A stretch of DNA of 64,000 nt. Source: Vitellaria paradoxa (taxonomy: Eukaryota; Streptophyta; Magnoliopsida; Ericales; Sapotaceae). Position numbers and translations under genes: made by a program. Below, piece after piece: positions 12,034-30,401 of this stretch; positions within the stretch are counted from its first letter, which is position 1, and every line of letters starts with the position of its first letter. Below the pieces are notes generated by a model. The model had not been told where the DNA came from. It did no database searches and was given only the letters and a program-made list of their open reading frames with translations. The DNA lies in NCBI GenBank assembly GCA_019916065.1, contig CM034241.1, positions 7,833,920-7,897,919 on the forward strand, read 5' to 3'.

Positions 12034-12140
12034 ACAATCTAATTTTGTAATTTCATTTTATTATCAATAAAGCGTTACAATTTGGTAGGCATTCCTAAAA
12101 AATGGTCTTACAACAATGAATAACCTGATCCCCACAGATG
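12034..12140. other. Spacer after pol in Gypsy element 1
   Basis: A short AT-rich stretch with ATTTCATTTTATTATCAATAAA-like signals just after the pol stop, which could act as a polyadenylation region. No frame is present. Confidence 0.3.
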
Positions 12141-12480
12141 GATTGCTCAGCCTATGGCGCTGAGCAGTACGAAGAAGCCTTACGGGGCCAAGTATCCCTA
12201 CTCAGCTCACGTGGCTAAGCAGTGCGAAGACCATGCTTAGCCTATGGCACTGAGCAGTGTGAAAAAACACTACGGGGCCAAGTATCTCTACTCGGTTCAC
12301 TTGGTCGAGTGGTGCGAAGACCCTGCTTAGCTTATGGGGCTGAGCAGTGTGAAGAAGCCCTACGGGGCCAAGTATCCTTACTCGGCTCATGCGGCCAGAT
12401 ATTGCGAAGACCATGCTCAGCTTATAGGGCTGAGCAGCATGAAGATGCCCCAAAGGGCCAACTACCATCACTTGGCTCAT
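12141..12480. repeat. Minisatellite, exact 90-bp unit
   Basis: CCTATGGCGCTGAGCAGT-type starts fall at 12151, 12241, 12331 and 12421, a constant 90-bp period with about 3.7 copies. Because 90 is a multiple of three, long open frames exist on both strands, but these are a by-product of the repeat. It lies between the pol end and the antisense gene, as in the other two Gypsy elements of this window. Confidence 0.9.
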
Positions 12481-12670
12481 AAGAACAACGTAAAGGAACT
12501 CTTGTAAGTAAATCTTTCAATCAGACAAAGCAAAATAAACTAAACACATCCACTCAGCAATTCAAAATAAAAGTAAAGAAACTTAGCCATTCGTCCAAAA
12601 ATAATAAGAAGTCTGGTTACATTACAAAAATGAAGGAAAAAAAGTCTGTCAAAAATGAAACTGCAAAAGG

Positions 12671-14703
12671 TCAGGCGACAGGGTCTTTAGATGTTGCATC
12701 GTCAGTTTTATCTCCTTCTTAACCATTCCCCGTCACCACGGTCGTCTCCTGGTCCACGAGCTCGAGATTTGAGAAGTCTATATTAGGGTAGAGCTACGCA
12801 ACACTCATTCGGGTAGTCTCAAAAGCTTGGAGGAAGACTTCTTTAGCGTCGTTCTGTCATTGTTCACTGCGCTTGTATCTCTCGGCTGCTGTTGAAGCAT
12901 CTTTCTCAGCCTTTAAGCACCACGCAAGTAACGTCACCTTCTCAGCCTTATGATTTTTCTTCCACTTTTCTAGCTGAGTGGTGAGTCGGTGTTGCTCATC
13001 TTTCTCAGCTTCTTTCTCTACCATCGCGGCCTCTCTCTTCTCGATAGTGGCAATACTCCGAGACTTGTTATGTTCAACCTCGGCCTCTAATTTCTTTGTC
13101 TTTAGCTCGTTAGCGAGCATTCGTTCTTCAGACATGGAGAGCCGAGTGGCCAACACAGCAGCTCAAGTATATGCCTACAAAGAGCATAAAAAAATAAATA
13201 AAAATAAGTATGAAGGGACTAAGAGAAAAGCGTGACCAAAAAAAAAAAAAAATAGTAGAGACAAGTAAATGTACCTTAACGAGGTCATGATTTATGTTTC
13301 GGACAAGTCGGTAGGTGGTGACACTAGAGAGACGAATGAGCTCCCTATCACTTAACGTCTTCATCACTGCGTCCTATGCCAACTTTAAGCTGTCAATAAG
13401 GCTTGTGAAGGGCTGCATTGTGGCTTGATCACCGACCTGTAGCTCAGAGCCCTCGATTCGATCTTACCGGGAGAGAGATGGCGAAGGAATGGTTATTAGT
13501 TCAACAGACTGAGGAGGGGGTAAATTGCTTTCAGCTCCGGGGCCCTCCACTTCTTTGCCTTTAGCTTTCTTGGAGGCTTTCCCCTTCGCAGCCTCCATAT
13601 TCTTCATTTTCAATCGGTTGACATCGAATTTCATGGCGTTAGGAGGGGTTGATTAAGATGGATTATCTGCACGAAGCAAATGACATTTCAAATTAGCTTC
13701 AAAGAAATAAAGGTAAATGTCTAAAACGTACTCACTCCACTCACATTCGGCCGCTAAGGCTTCCCTGGTTGGCTCTGGCCTATACATGTAGGTGGCCAGA
13801 GACTCGACATTAACTAAAATGTTAGCCTTGTGGACATCGTGGCTCTAGGCGAGTGCAATTCGAGCCTTTAGATCATCAGATATCTTTAGCTGGGCTCGGC
13901 CTACACAAAATAGAGTAAAAGAATTGAGTAAAAAAAAAAGAAAGGGAAAAGGGAAAAAGAGAAACAGAAGTAAATGGGTAGAAAAGAGAGACATGCCTCT
14001 TTTTGTTGGCAACCCCATAACCTGGGAACTCTAGGTGGAAGCTTCCCAATCTCAGTATTTCCATCCTGTACCATAAATGAAAAAGAATCTATCCTTCCAA
14101 CCCTTGTTGAAAGTCAGCAAGCTAGTGACCAGGTTAAAATCCTTCTCTCTGCTAAAGAAGAACCACCAACCCTTGCCCACCCCAGTCACTTTATAACAAT
14201 ATAAAAACTCGTCGGTGGTTAGCTCATGCCCAACAGCCGCCCTCCACAAGACTGAACATCCGATCATGATCGTCCAACTGTTGGGGAGGATTTGATTAAG
14301 GGCCAAGTCCAGCCGGTTCAAGATCTCTCGAACAGGCTTTATTAGATGGAAACGAAGGCCCTCAATAAGGGCACATTCGTAAATAATAACTTCCCCACCT
14401 CGGGGGAAACAAGCCTGATTGGTCCCTTCGGGAACCTTAAACGAGAGGGTTTTGTGGAAATTAGAATGTAGACCAAAGCTGCTCGATTCTAGTCACATCC
14501 ATAGAGGATGCGATATCTTCAACATAAACTCAAGGCCGCTCCCTAGTTGGACGGCCAGGCTCAACAACCTTGGGACTAAATGCGTCAGTTATTGGCCAAA
14601 GCTTTTCACCCTAGGCCTTAATTCTGACGACGAAATGGGATGCGGATGTGACCTCCCTAACTCTAACTGAATCGTCGGAATGGGTATTCTCAGAGCCTTC
14701 CAT
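12671..14703 (-). pseudogene. Antisense gene (Transposase_28-type) of Gypsy element 1
   Basis: From the ATG at 14703 the minus strand reads MEGSENTHSDDSVRV, then VPEGTNQACFPRGGEVIIYE near 14430, and LDLALNQILPNSWTIMIG with GWWFFFSREKDFNLV and NKGWKDRFFF down to 14060. This is the 'putative gypsy type transposon' domain (Transposase_28), known from plant retroelement antisense frames. A charged coiled coil (13156-12857) and the end DDATSKDPVA, with its stop at 12671, follow. Intron-like gaps have usable sites: a donor at GTACAT near 13274 with an acceptor TTTGTAG near 13180, and an acceptor TGTGTAG near 13904. One stop near 14533 fits CGA to TGA. The domain's role is unknown. Confidence 0.72.
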
Positions 14704-15301
14704 AATCTCTCTTAACGTCACGGTATAAGAATCAAAACTCAAAATGCCAAAAATTACCCTAAGTAATTTGGGTTTCCTTACGAATCCCCCAAATTGAGGG
14801 ATTTGGCGTGATCTATGGTAAAACCAGGTGGCGCGACGGGTGACTTAGTGCATACGAAGAAGGAAAGAGAGAAGGAATTGAAAGCAAACTTAAACTCACC
14901 GAAGAAAAATGAAAAAATGCCTGAAAAGACTAATAGGATCAGATGTTTGGAGAACAAAGGGACGCAAAAGGAATGTAAGGGATTCAAAATAGAGAAGTAA
15001 AAAAAGGGGTAAAATCCCGTTTCAACTTTAATGATCACAATTAACTTCAATGAACAGATAGGATTAACCCAAATGCTTTTAGAATTTATGACCTATATCT
15101 GGATAATGCGTGGCAAAAATATGTAATAATGGCAATAATATACAAATACGAATTTATATATATGCGTGTGTGTGTGTCCCAGTAATACTGCGCAAACACG
15201 GCACTACCTGCGGCGCATTAAATATGCGCGTGAAGCCAGATGGTCAGAGGCTGTTAGATTCCCCTAGCTTTACTCGGAAGGTAAGGGGAATCGAAGGCAT
15301 C
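14704..15301. other. 3' region of Gypsy element 1 before the LTR
   Basis: It has no convincing frame. It should hold the promoter and 5' leader of the antisense gene. A short TA/GT microsatellite lies at about 15155-15178. The purine-rich GGAAGGTAAGGGGAA at about 15276-15290 is the best polypurine-tract candidate, but it stops 11 bases short of the LTR, so it is uncertain. Confidence 0.4.
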
Positions 15302-17531
15302 TGATATGGGGAAGACCCACACCCTACTGGAGGCATTGGGTAAGTTTGCTGATCAAACACATTCCCGATCAAGTCGCCCGACTGGGTTCCCAAGTGAGAC
15401 ACCCGAGTGACGTGATACCGATCGGGTCGTCTGACTAGGTTCCTAATTGAGTTCTTCTCGATCAGACGTCATTACCCAGACGGGGTCCCAGAGTGATCAC
15501 TTTCTCGACCGGCTCTACTAAAGCGGCTTAGGTCAGGAGGTCACGTGTACCACCTTCATTTAATTGTTCATGTAAATACACATATAATAATGCTGCCATA
15601 AACCATACCAATGAGAAACTCGTCTAGGCACGAAACTAACTTGGAGATTTACATGTACAGGTGGCAGCATCCTATTTGAAGGAGGAAAAACACGTTACAT
15701 GCAGTTATGTGTAACTGCATACTTGTCAATCCACGTGAATGCCTTTCATATAAAAGCATAGGCTTCATGACAACACAGGTATGATACACTTTCCTTACTG
15801 AAAACTCTGCCAAACTAAATTATTGAACTCTTTTGCTAATGTTGTCCCAAATAGCAACACTAGAGGGGGGTGAATAGGGTTGCTTAAAAATTATGCAAAT
15901 AAAAATTTCAACCCTAAAACAAATATGTCAAGATGAATATGAAATGCACCAAAAAAAAAATTATTCAATATTTGTGAATGAAGAGTGAGTGCTAGTGTTT
16001 GCAATAAATATAAAGAGAAGGGAAGAGAAGCAAACACATTCGATTTATAGTGGTTTGGCTTCAATGTTGCCTACGTCCACTCCCCCAAGGCCTTCCTTGA
16101 GATTTCTCCACTATTCTTTGAAGAGCTTATTACACACTAGCTTCCCAAGGTACTAGAAACCTTTCCCAAGTGATTTTATCCCCAAATCACTCACATAAGT
16201 CTCTCTCAAAGAAAGTATCTTATTTTGGTTCTAACACTTGAACCAAAACCAACAAGAGCTCACCCAACTCTCACAAATTAAAAGGGCTTTAAATTTCCCT
16301 TTCTTACAGCAACAATGATGAGTTTGAAACTCAATCAAATCAAAAAAAAACTCTCACAAGTTGAATATGAAAGATGAAGTACAAGTGTGGGAAGAAATCA
16401 CTCTATGTTTGCAAAGTTATGCAATTTCTTGTATCTCTTTGTAAGCACTTCTTTCTTGCCTTGTTCATCCCCTTGAATCTGAGTTTGAGGCTCTATTTAT
16501 AGATGAAAATCTCCAAATGGCCGTTACAAAGTGAAAATACACTTTTGCCCTTGAAAGAAATTGAATTTCCTTGCTTCCAATGCTGTCTTTCAGATTCAGA
16601 TTTTCTGAGATATATTTGTGACCGTTTTTCACCCTCAGAACGTTCAAATCTGACATTGCCTCAGAGTAAAGACTTTGTAGATATATAAGTCAGCTATCAC
16701 ATGTCAAATTTTGAGCTTCATCCAACGGTTAGATAGTCAGATATGGCATCTGAACCGAGACTAGCTTTTGATAGCTTTTTCTGACATTCTGAATCTGTGT
16801 TTCCAGTTTAAGTTTCTGTTTCACCATGATACTTTTCGAATTAGAAGAAACTTAAACTACAAAAGTTGTAGCTTTTTGAGTCTTCTTTTCACACACCAAA
16901 AATCAGAAGTTTTAAAGCTGTAGAGTATAAGTTATGTCTCAAAAACTAAGACTAGCTCCAGAATTCAGAATTAAAAACTTTTCTGTAATGACTAGTATTC
17001 CAACTCATGTTTTGATATCGTAACCTCAGATCCACAAAAATTTCCCTCAGTAAAGTTGTAGATATAGAAGTCTAGTTTACTATATTAAAATTTCACGAAA
17101 ATTGAACTGTTGGATCTTAAGATATAATCTATATACTAACACGTGTCTGATTTCTCTGTTTATCCGAGTTAACCTCTTCAAATATTCATCTTACTTTGAT
17201 TTCTATTACTCCAAACTTTGAAATTCCTTTATTCCTTCATCCAAATTATGTGAAAACATCTAAAAAATAATATCAATCTCTTCCAACTCTATTATCGTGA
17301 ATCTATCAAATGAATTGTAACATTTCTTACAATGTCTATTTGAAAATTTATTGTAAAAATTTAATTCAATGTTTGTTATCATCAAAATCAATTATAAAAC
17401 TAACTTTATAAACCTTAGGCCAACAGCTAACTTAAGTATCGGAGATTTTTGGTAGGCACCACACCAGTGTCTCAGACAGCTCCGAGAATTGGATTGGATC
17501 TTTTGGCGGGGATGAAAATACTGATTTATCA
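15302..17531 (+). repeat. 3' LTR of Gypsy element 1, interrupted
   Basis: It begins TGATATGG and ends TTATCA. Positions 15302-15839 and 17426-17531 align with the 5' LTR. It contains a 53-bp segment between two CCGATC copies (15365 and 15418) that the 5' LTR lacks, consistent with a deletion between short direct repeats in the 5' LTR. Its middle carries the solo LTR. Confidence 0.9.
15840..17425 (+). mobile_element. Solo LTR (1586 bp) nested in the 3' LTR
   Basis: It starts TGTTG and ends CAACA, and is flanked by a perfect GCTAA duplication at 15835-15839 and 17426-17430. Without it the host LTR closes exactly. No protein domain, second LTR copy or primer-binding site is present inside. The start contains CTAGAGGGGGGTGAATAG, a phrase I recognise from intergenic repeats in several plants. 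Orientation is arbitrary. It inserted after the Tat element. Confidence 0.82.
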
Positions 17532-18374
17532 GAAAATATGAAAGATGGAATATGGAGAAAGGATAATACATATATCCATTGTTTGGTTAAAGGAAAAAGT
17601 AAAAAGAAAGAAAAATGGGGTGAAAAAGTGGGTGAAAAATAGAGGTGGGTCCCACCTATTTTTATCCTTTCAAATTTGGGAGGAAAACAAAAGGAAGAGA
17701 AGGAAAGAGGAGAGTGAACGAGAAAAGAATTTCATAAGAAATAAAAAAATGAAGCTCACATTTCATAAAATAATTTTTCATTCAGAAAACAAATTATAAC
17801 ACACACATATATATATAATATTCCTTTTCTCTCCTCTCATTTTTTGACTCAACCAAACATGTTTTTTTTCTTTCACTTTTCTTTCCTTCTTTCATTCCTT
17901 CCACTTACTTTTCCTTCAAATAAAAATTATTTAATATCGTTTCTTCTTTTATGTTAAAGAACCTTTTAAAATGAGATGCATTAATTACTTTAAATTTATT
18001 ATCTTATTTAAAGTAAATATGAAAGAGGGAAAAATAATTTCACATCAATATCTCTTCATACTCTTTATTGTATACAATCTCTATAAATACACTCTAAATA
18101 TTGGGAGTTAATTGTAGCATTTTCTATTATAAAAATTATTTAGAGTAGTTAATATAGAATGTTTTTGAGTTAAAAATTTGTAAATTTATTTTTTATTCTT
18201 ATTTAGAGAATTTCTTAAAATGAGATTATGCCAACGCCTAATTAAAATTTATCTAAATGATACAATGATGAGATATATTCAACTTCATTAAACTTAGTGA
18301 AGGCCGTTACTTGAATAAATTTTTTTCCATTCTATTTGATTAAGGATCATTTCTTTGTTAAATCACATTAAGTA

Positions 18375-18484
18375 GTGTTCTTTATTATTTTTAACTAGCT
18401 TACTCTTAATCTACTCAACCGCCAACGTTGTGTTCTTTATTATTTTTAACTAACTTACTTTTAATCTACTCAACCACTAACGTT
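18375..18484. repeat. Tandem duplication, 55-bp unit
   Basis: Two adjacent copies start at GTGTTCTTTATTATTTTTAA (18375 and 18430), differing at a few positions. Confidence 0.85.
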
Positions 18485-20646
18485 ATTAGTAATTTAAATG
18501 TTAGCGCTACTCCTAATTAACGTATCAACCAATCTATAACATATATAACTAAGCCACCATAATCGATTTTTAATTTCCTCAATCAATTTTCAATTAGGAT
18601 ATATTGGCTTAAAATGAATTGTTCAGTCTTTAGATTGATATAATTTCGTCACTTTATGAGAAAGGTGTGGAAAGATTGCTCTAATTAGGTCATGAAAAAA
18701 TACTGTTAGGCTATTTTCAGTGTTTTGGCCATGTGGGATGAGCAGAGAAAGTTCGTGGAATTTTGCTCAATACTCACCAAAGGATAGCTCGAGCAATAGC
18801 TTGGTAATTTTTTGAATTGCATTTCAAAAGTCCTGTGCATCTAAAATTTTATACGCCATATATTGTGAGACGTCTCTAGGGTTTCAACAGTGAGAAACAT
18901 ATTCATATCTTAGATTAACTTTCTTATGTAATATAAAATTCTATAGAAAATAGATATAGAAAACAAAGCGATATGTAAATATATATTTTATATATATTTC
19001 TACCGTATATAACTTATAAATAATTCCATATTTTTAATAAGATTCTAATTTAATAAGTAGAAATATATGATGTGGAATAAAATATTGAAAGGTAATAAAA
19101 TTAGATAGTAAGGTATTTAAGAGATTTAAGTTTTCTCTCACTCTTAACCAACAACGCTTCAACATTATTTGTGCGTTAGTAATTCAAAGTAATTAGGATT
19201 TACAAGCTGTAAATTCGGCATTCACTATTATGGATTCAATGGTAACCGTGAATTCAACAAGTGTTCAAGGATTGAAGATTGTTCTTGTTGCTAGGATTTG
19301 GATGTATTGTGATCTCGAGTAAAAGGCGTTAACAATATAGGTTCATGAATTCGAATCTATTGAAAGTTTGAGATTTTGTAACTAATTTGTGATATTCAAG
19401 TTTTTTTTCCCTCATTTCTCATTAAAACTTGTCTCTTTATTTTTCTATCTTCATATTATTACATCAATATTTGCATGATTGATTATCTAACATACCTAAA
19501 ACTTTCACATAAATTAAAAATCGCATGTTTTTTTTTGAATTTGGGTATTAAAGGAATTAAGAAAATTTTTAAAAAGTAAATTTTACTTTACCACCTAAGT
19601 TTTATCTGAAAACTCACTTTAGAATTAGTTTTTTTTTTTTTTTAAACAATCAAGAGTCTGAGCATTTCATTAGTTGCAATATCTCTTCACTCATTTTGTT
19701 ACCTTTAAAATTTTTATTTGATGATAATTCAGAGATAAAAAAATTACTGAGAGAAATGTTAAATAATAAAAAAAGCGTGTCCTTAATTGTTACCTATAAC
19801 CATAAACCAAACTGACTATCAAAAAATAAATAAATAAATAAATATATACTGTGTTATAAATCTCTTACTAATTTTTTGGTTTGTCTTCATCTTATAATCA
19901 TAATCCACCGTTAATTAGCATAATATTTTGATAAAATAAGAAGGAAGAACAAAAATATATGAAATATAAAATCAAAATTATAATTATTTTGAGAAGTATA
20001 TATATAAATTTAATTGTTGACTTCAACTTCTTAATAAATATATAGTCATACAATATGAAGTAAAATTGTAAATACAAAAAGAAAAAAGAGCAAGAGGATG
20101 AGAGGAGGTAGATAGAAGGAGAAATTTAAAAGGTTGTATATTATAGGAAAATATTTAAAAGAGATTTTAAAAGGAAAAATTAAGTAAATGGGAAAAGATG
20201 CTGGAAAAGTTTTTGGAGAAATATTTAAAAAAATTAAATTAAAATATTACTTTGCTGGGGATTAATTTTGTTTTCCCTTTCTAGAAGAGGAGGGAAGAAT
20301 TAGACTTGCCATATGATTATTTTAGATTTTTTTTTTAAATATCATAGTTTGAATTTTGAGAAACTTAAGAGAGTAAATGAGCAGTAACTATTCTTTCCGA
20401 AAGGTTTAGAATTCACGAAAAATTTGAAACATTTTTATACTTATTAAGGACAAGTTTTTAATAGATATTAAGAAATGATATACAATTTTAGGAAACTAAA
20501 TAAATATTTAAATTTTAAAAATTTAATTATTTAGAAATTTAAAAATACTACTATTGTATTGTTATGTGTGTAATTTTATATTTATTAATTAAAAAATGTA
20601 AGAAAATTAATTAAGTTATGAATTTGAAGACAAACTAAAAATAAAA

Positions 20647-20648
<2 letters not shown>

Positions 20649-20678
<30 letters not shown>
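20649..20678. repeat. (TA)n microsatellite
   Basis: About 15 uninterrupted AT dinucleotides. Confidence 0.95.
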
Positions 20679-20681
<3 letters not shown>

Positions 20682-21973
20682 TATATAGTATATAGGAGTG
20701 TTTAGAATTATAAAAATTAGTACAAATTTATAAAAATTATAAATTTGTAATTTATATAATAAAAAAAATTTAAATTTTATAAAAATTTATAAAGTTTTAT
20801 AAAATGTGGTGGAGTTCCAAAGAGGCCCATAATAATAAATTTACCTACAATGTGCATGGTTATCGTTGAAGAGAAAATAAAGATAATAAACGAGTTTAAA
20901 AAAATTAAATAAAGTTACCTAATGAAAAATGATTTTTTAAAAGCTCTTGCATAAAATGATAACTTTGTTTACTACGTCTCATATTTTTTTTTTATATAAA
21001 ATTATAAATTATTAATATTATTTTTTGGGTAGTAATTTACACTTATTTTTCTTTAACATTTGGGTAATTAAATTACACTTAATACCTATAATATTTAAAA
21101 ATTATACTTATTTCTCTTATTTTGAAATGTTATCAACATTAACTCTATTTTGATAAAATCAATCTTTAAAACTTAACATAAAATGTCAAACTAATCAAAA
21201 TTTTAAGTATTTTTCTTATTTTAACCTATCTTTTTACACATCTCGTTAGTTTTTTTCTTTTTTTTTATAAAAATTTTCAAAATATTTTTATTTTTATTTT
21301 TATTTTTTAAGAATTTTTATAAAGAAAAATAATAAAAATGTGAAAAAATAAGCCATAAAATAAAAAAAATTCTAAAATTTTAGTTATTTGAATATTTTTT
21401 GTTAAGTTTTAATGTTTGATTTTATCATAAAGAAAGAGATCAATGTTAATAATATTTTAAAATAAAAAAAGCAAGTACAACTTTTAAATGTTTTGAGTAT
21501 TAAACATAATTATTTAAATATTAAGAAAAGATAAATATAATTTATTAATTTATTTTCTTCAAAACTTGCAGGTCAAAATAAAAAAATTCGGCATGATTTT
21601 TTTTTGATCTGACGTATTCAATGACGTCACAAACCGATTGCAGCGTTTGATGATATTTTGACACGATGAATTCGATGACGTCACACACCATCCCAGGGTA
21701 CATCAGTGATGACAACCCAACGCAGCTTATTTGTACTTTTTGATTCTAAACCGTAAAACTAGCCGCCTGCATTAATTATTTTTCGTATATTTAAAGTGAT
21801 AAAAAATAAAATAAAATAAAATAATTTATAAATTTATGAATTGTAATGAGTTAAAAAATAAATAATTTTTAAAATTTTTAGATAATTTTAATAAATTAAA
21901 CGCAACTCTTGGGGTTATACATTTTTATTTTTTTTTAAGATGTCTCTCGATGCCTTTACGATAAGTTTATCTT

Positions 21974-22221
21974 CTGGAGTAAGGGAGAAACCCGCAGCCG
22001 CTACTTATGGGTGCGTACTGGATGAAATCTGCTCAGTGGCTCTAGCTGACAAAGAACCACGATGAGGTAAACCAGTCTAGGCAAGTCTTGGCTGACCGAC
22101 TCAGTCGAGAAAACTGTTATATGACCCTCTACAATTAGAAGAAAGACTGTTCTCAAGAGAAGTCAAACCTTGAACCTATTAATTTCAGCCATTCAAACTA
22201 ACTCGACAACCTTTAGGGGCA
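21974..22221 (-). mobile_element. SINE upstream of MDHAR
   Basis: The 248-bp insert is flanked by a perfect 16-bp duplication, ACGATAAGTTTATCTT, at 21958-21973 and 22222-22237, the length typical of non-LTR retroposition. On the minus strand a B-box-like GGTTTGACTTC follows the start, and the end TTTCTCCCTTACTCCAG lacks a clear poly-A tail. A diverged relative lies at about 50440-50680. It sits within 225 bp of the MDHAR start codon. SINE identity is inferred from size, duplication and the box; the A-box is weak. Confidence 0.65.
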
Positions 22222-22237
22222 ACGATAAGTTTATCTT

Positions 22238-22444
22238 TTTAACTGAAACAGATGTTTTAGGCAATTTGATGGTCAGCAGAATTGCTGGCAACCCATTCGC
22301 CACGTGGACGGCGGATTTTGATTGGGTCCTCCTACAAAATCGACGGTCAACCAATGGGAGCGCTAAACACATAATTACATATTTGTGTGTCCCAAAAGCC
22401 TCATTTCAGTGTGTCTATCGAATTGACCATCAGGTAATCAATCG
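22238..22444 (+). promoter_or_regulatory. MDHAR promoter and 5' leader
   Basis: It contains a G-box, CACGTG (22301-22306, as CCACGTGG), a CCAAT box at 22351 and an inverted CCAAT (ATTGG) at about 22321. A TATA box is not obvious. G-boxes are bound by bZIP and bHLH factors in light and stress responses, which fits an antioxidant gene; binding here is inference. The transcription start cannot be placed from sequence alone. Confidence 0.5.
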
Positions 22445-29673
<7,229 letters not shown>

Positions 29674-30083
29674 TTCCTAGAATACAAGGATGTCCAATGA
29701 CTAGTTTCTATGATGTCAACTCGGTTTTATTACTTACCGGAGTATGGTGATCTCCGGTTGAAATGGTGTGCTGATTTGCTTGTTCTGGAATTTAAAACTT
29801 GTTTACATTGACTATGGGGTTTTGAAAATTTTCTGTCGGAATTGTTACTTGTTTGTATTAAATAGGAGCATAATAAGCAATTCCTTTCGGGCAGATGTAT
29901 TTGTGCTACCTTACCAGAAATATTCCAATCCATAGTCGAATCGAAATAATTGGTTTTAACTTTTAGTCTTAGAATCAAATCGAACAGGACCAACCCGAGT
30001 TGAGGTGATTCGATTTTCGGGACACTCTCAGGTATTTCATTCATGTTCGTAATTTCTTTTTGCGGTTGTTACTCACCGTCAAT
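29674..30083 (+). other. MDHAR 3' flank
   Basis: It should hold the 3' untranslated region. The T-rich and GTATTAAATAGGAGCATAATAA-type stretch near 29855 is a plausible polyadenylation zone. No gene is seen. Confidence 0.4.
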
Positions 30084-30086
30084 TTA

Positions 30087-30398
30087 GGTGTCATTTGATT
30101 TATTTTTTTATTTTTATTTTTTATTTTCTATTTTTGAACTTATTTTTTAGTCAACACTTTTAAAAATAGGAAAAACAGTTCAAATGCATTTATTCATTTG
30201 TAGTTTTTAAATTTGTTTCAGAAAAGAAAAAATAAGTTTACGCATGAAATGAAAAATAAAAAAAAAAATCGTATTAAACATTTTAATTCAAAATAATAAA
30301 ATTTTAAAATAAAGAAAATAGAATTTTTATTTTAAAATTTTTAAGACAAAATAAATAAAATAGAAAATAAAAAATAAAAAAATAAGTCAAATGTCACT
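30087..30398 (+). mobile_element. Tourist-like MITE, copy 1
   Basis: The 312-bp element starts GGTGTCATTTG and ends CAAATGTCACT, an 11-bp inverted repeat, inside a longer run of T-rich to A-rich complementarity. It is flanked by TTA (30084-30086 and 30399-30401). A 3-bp TTA/TAA duplication is typical of PIF/Harbinger MITEs. It has no coding capacity. It shares its internal sequence with copies at 51758, 59205 and 59351. Confidence 0.75.
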
Positions 30399-30401
30399 TT
30401 A

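Larger units (their letters stand above)
5959..17531 (+). mobile_element. Complete Ty3/Gypsy element, Tat lineage, inactive
   Basis: Both LTRs, primer-binding site, gag, protease, reverse transcriptase, RNase H, a second RNase H, integrase, minisatellite and antisense gene are all recognisable in order. It is flanked by a perfect 5-bp duplication, GAAAA, at 5954-5958 and 17532-17536. The second RNase H domain and the antisense gene place it in the Tat lineage. Many in-frame stops and frameshifts, and loss of the integrase catalytic Glu, show it cannot move by itself. A solo LTR lies inside its 3' LTR. Confidence 0.92.
5939..17860. repeat. Small inverted-repeat element (MITE-like), split by a Gypsy element
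   Basis: ATGTTTGGTTG at 5939-5949 is matched by its inverse CAACCAAACAT at 17850-17860. Removing the Gypsy insertion and one copy of its GAAAA duplication leaves about 344 bp bounded by these short inverted repeats. The interior is purine-rich on the left and pyrimidine-rich on the right, as expected for a hairpin-forming MITE. No clear target duplication of its own was found. Confidence 0.4.
17861..21957. other. Gene-free AT-rich intergenic region
   Basis: No gene, RNA or intact mobile element is recognisable. Most of it is A/T runs with short frames only. A 55-bp tandem duplication and a TA microsatellite are listed separately. GATGACGTCACA-type motifs occur near 21620-21690. Confidence 0.6.

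Noticed and set aside
12202..12482. Open frames on both strands in the 90-bp repeats
   Set aside because: A 90-bp period keeps any stop-free unit open through all copies; no start context or family match supports coding.
13430..13470. tRNA-like string CTGTAGCTCAG followed by GATTCGATC
   Set aside because: No cloverleaf can be formed at proper arm lengths, and it lies inside the antisense gene of element 1.
12857..14321. DNA transposon transposase, from the domain name Transposase_28
   Set aside because: The name is historical; position and strand show it is the antisense gene of the Gypsy element, and no catalytic DDE pattern is visible.
15840..17425. Endogenous pararetrovirus fragment
   Set aside because: No viral domain is present, and the exact TGTTG/CAACA ends with a 5-bp duplication indicate an LTR.
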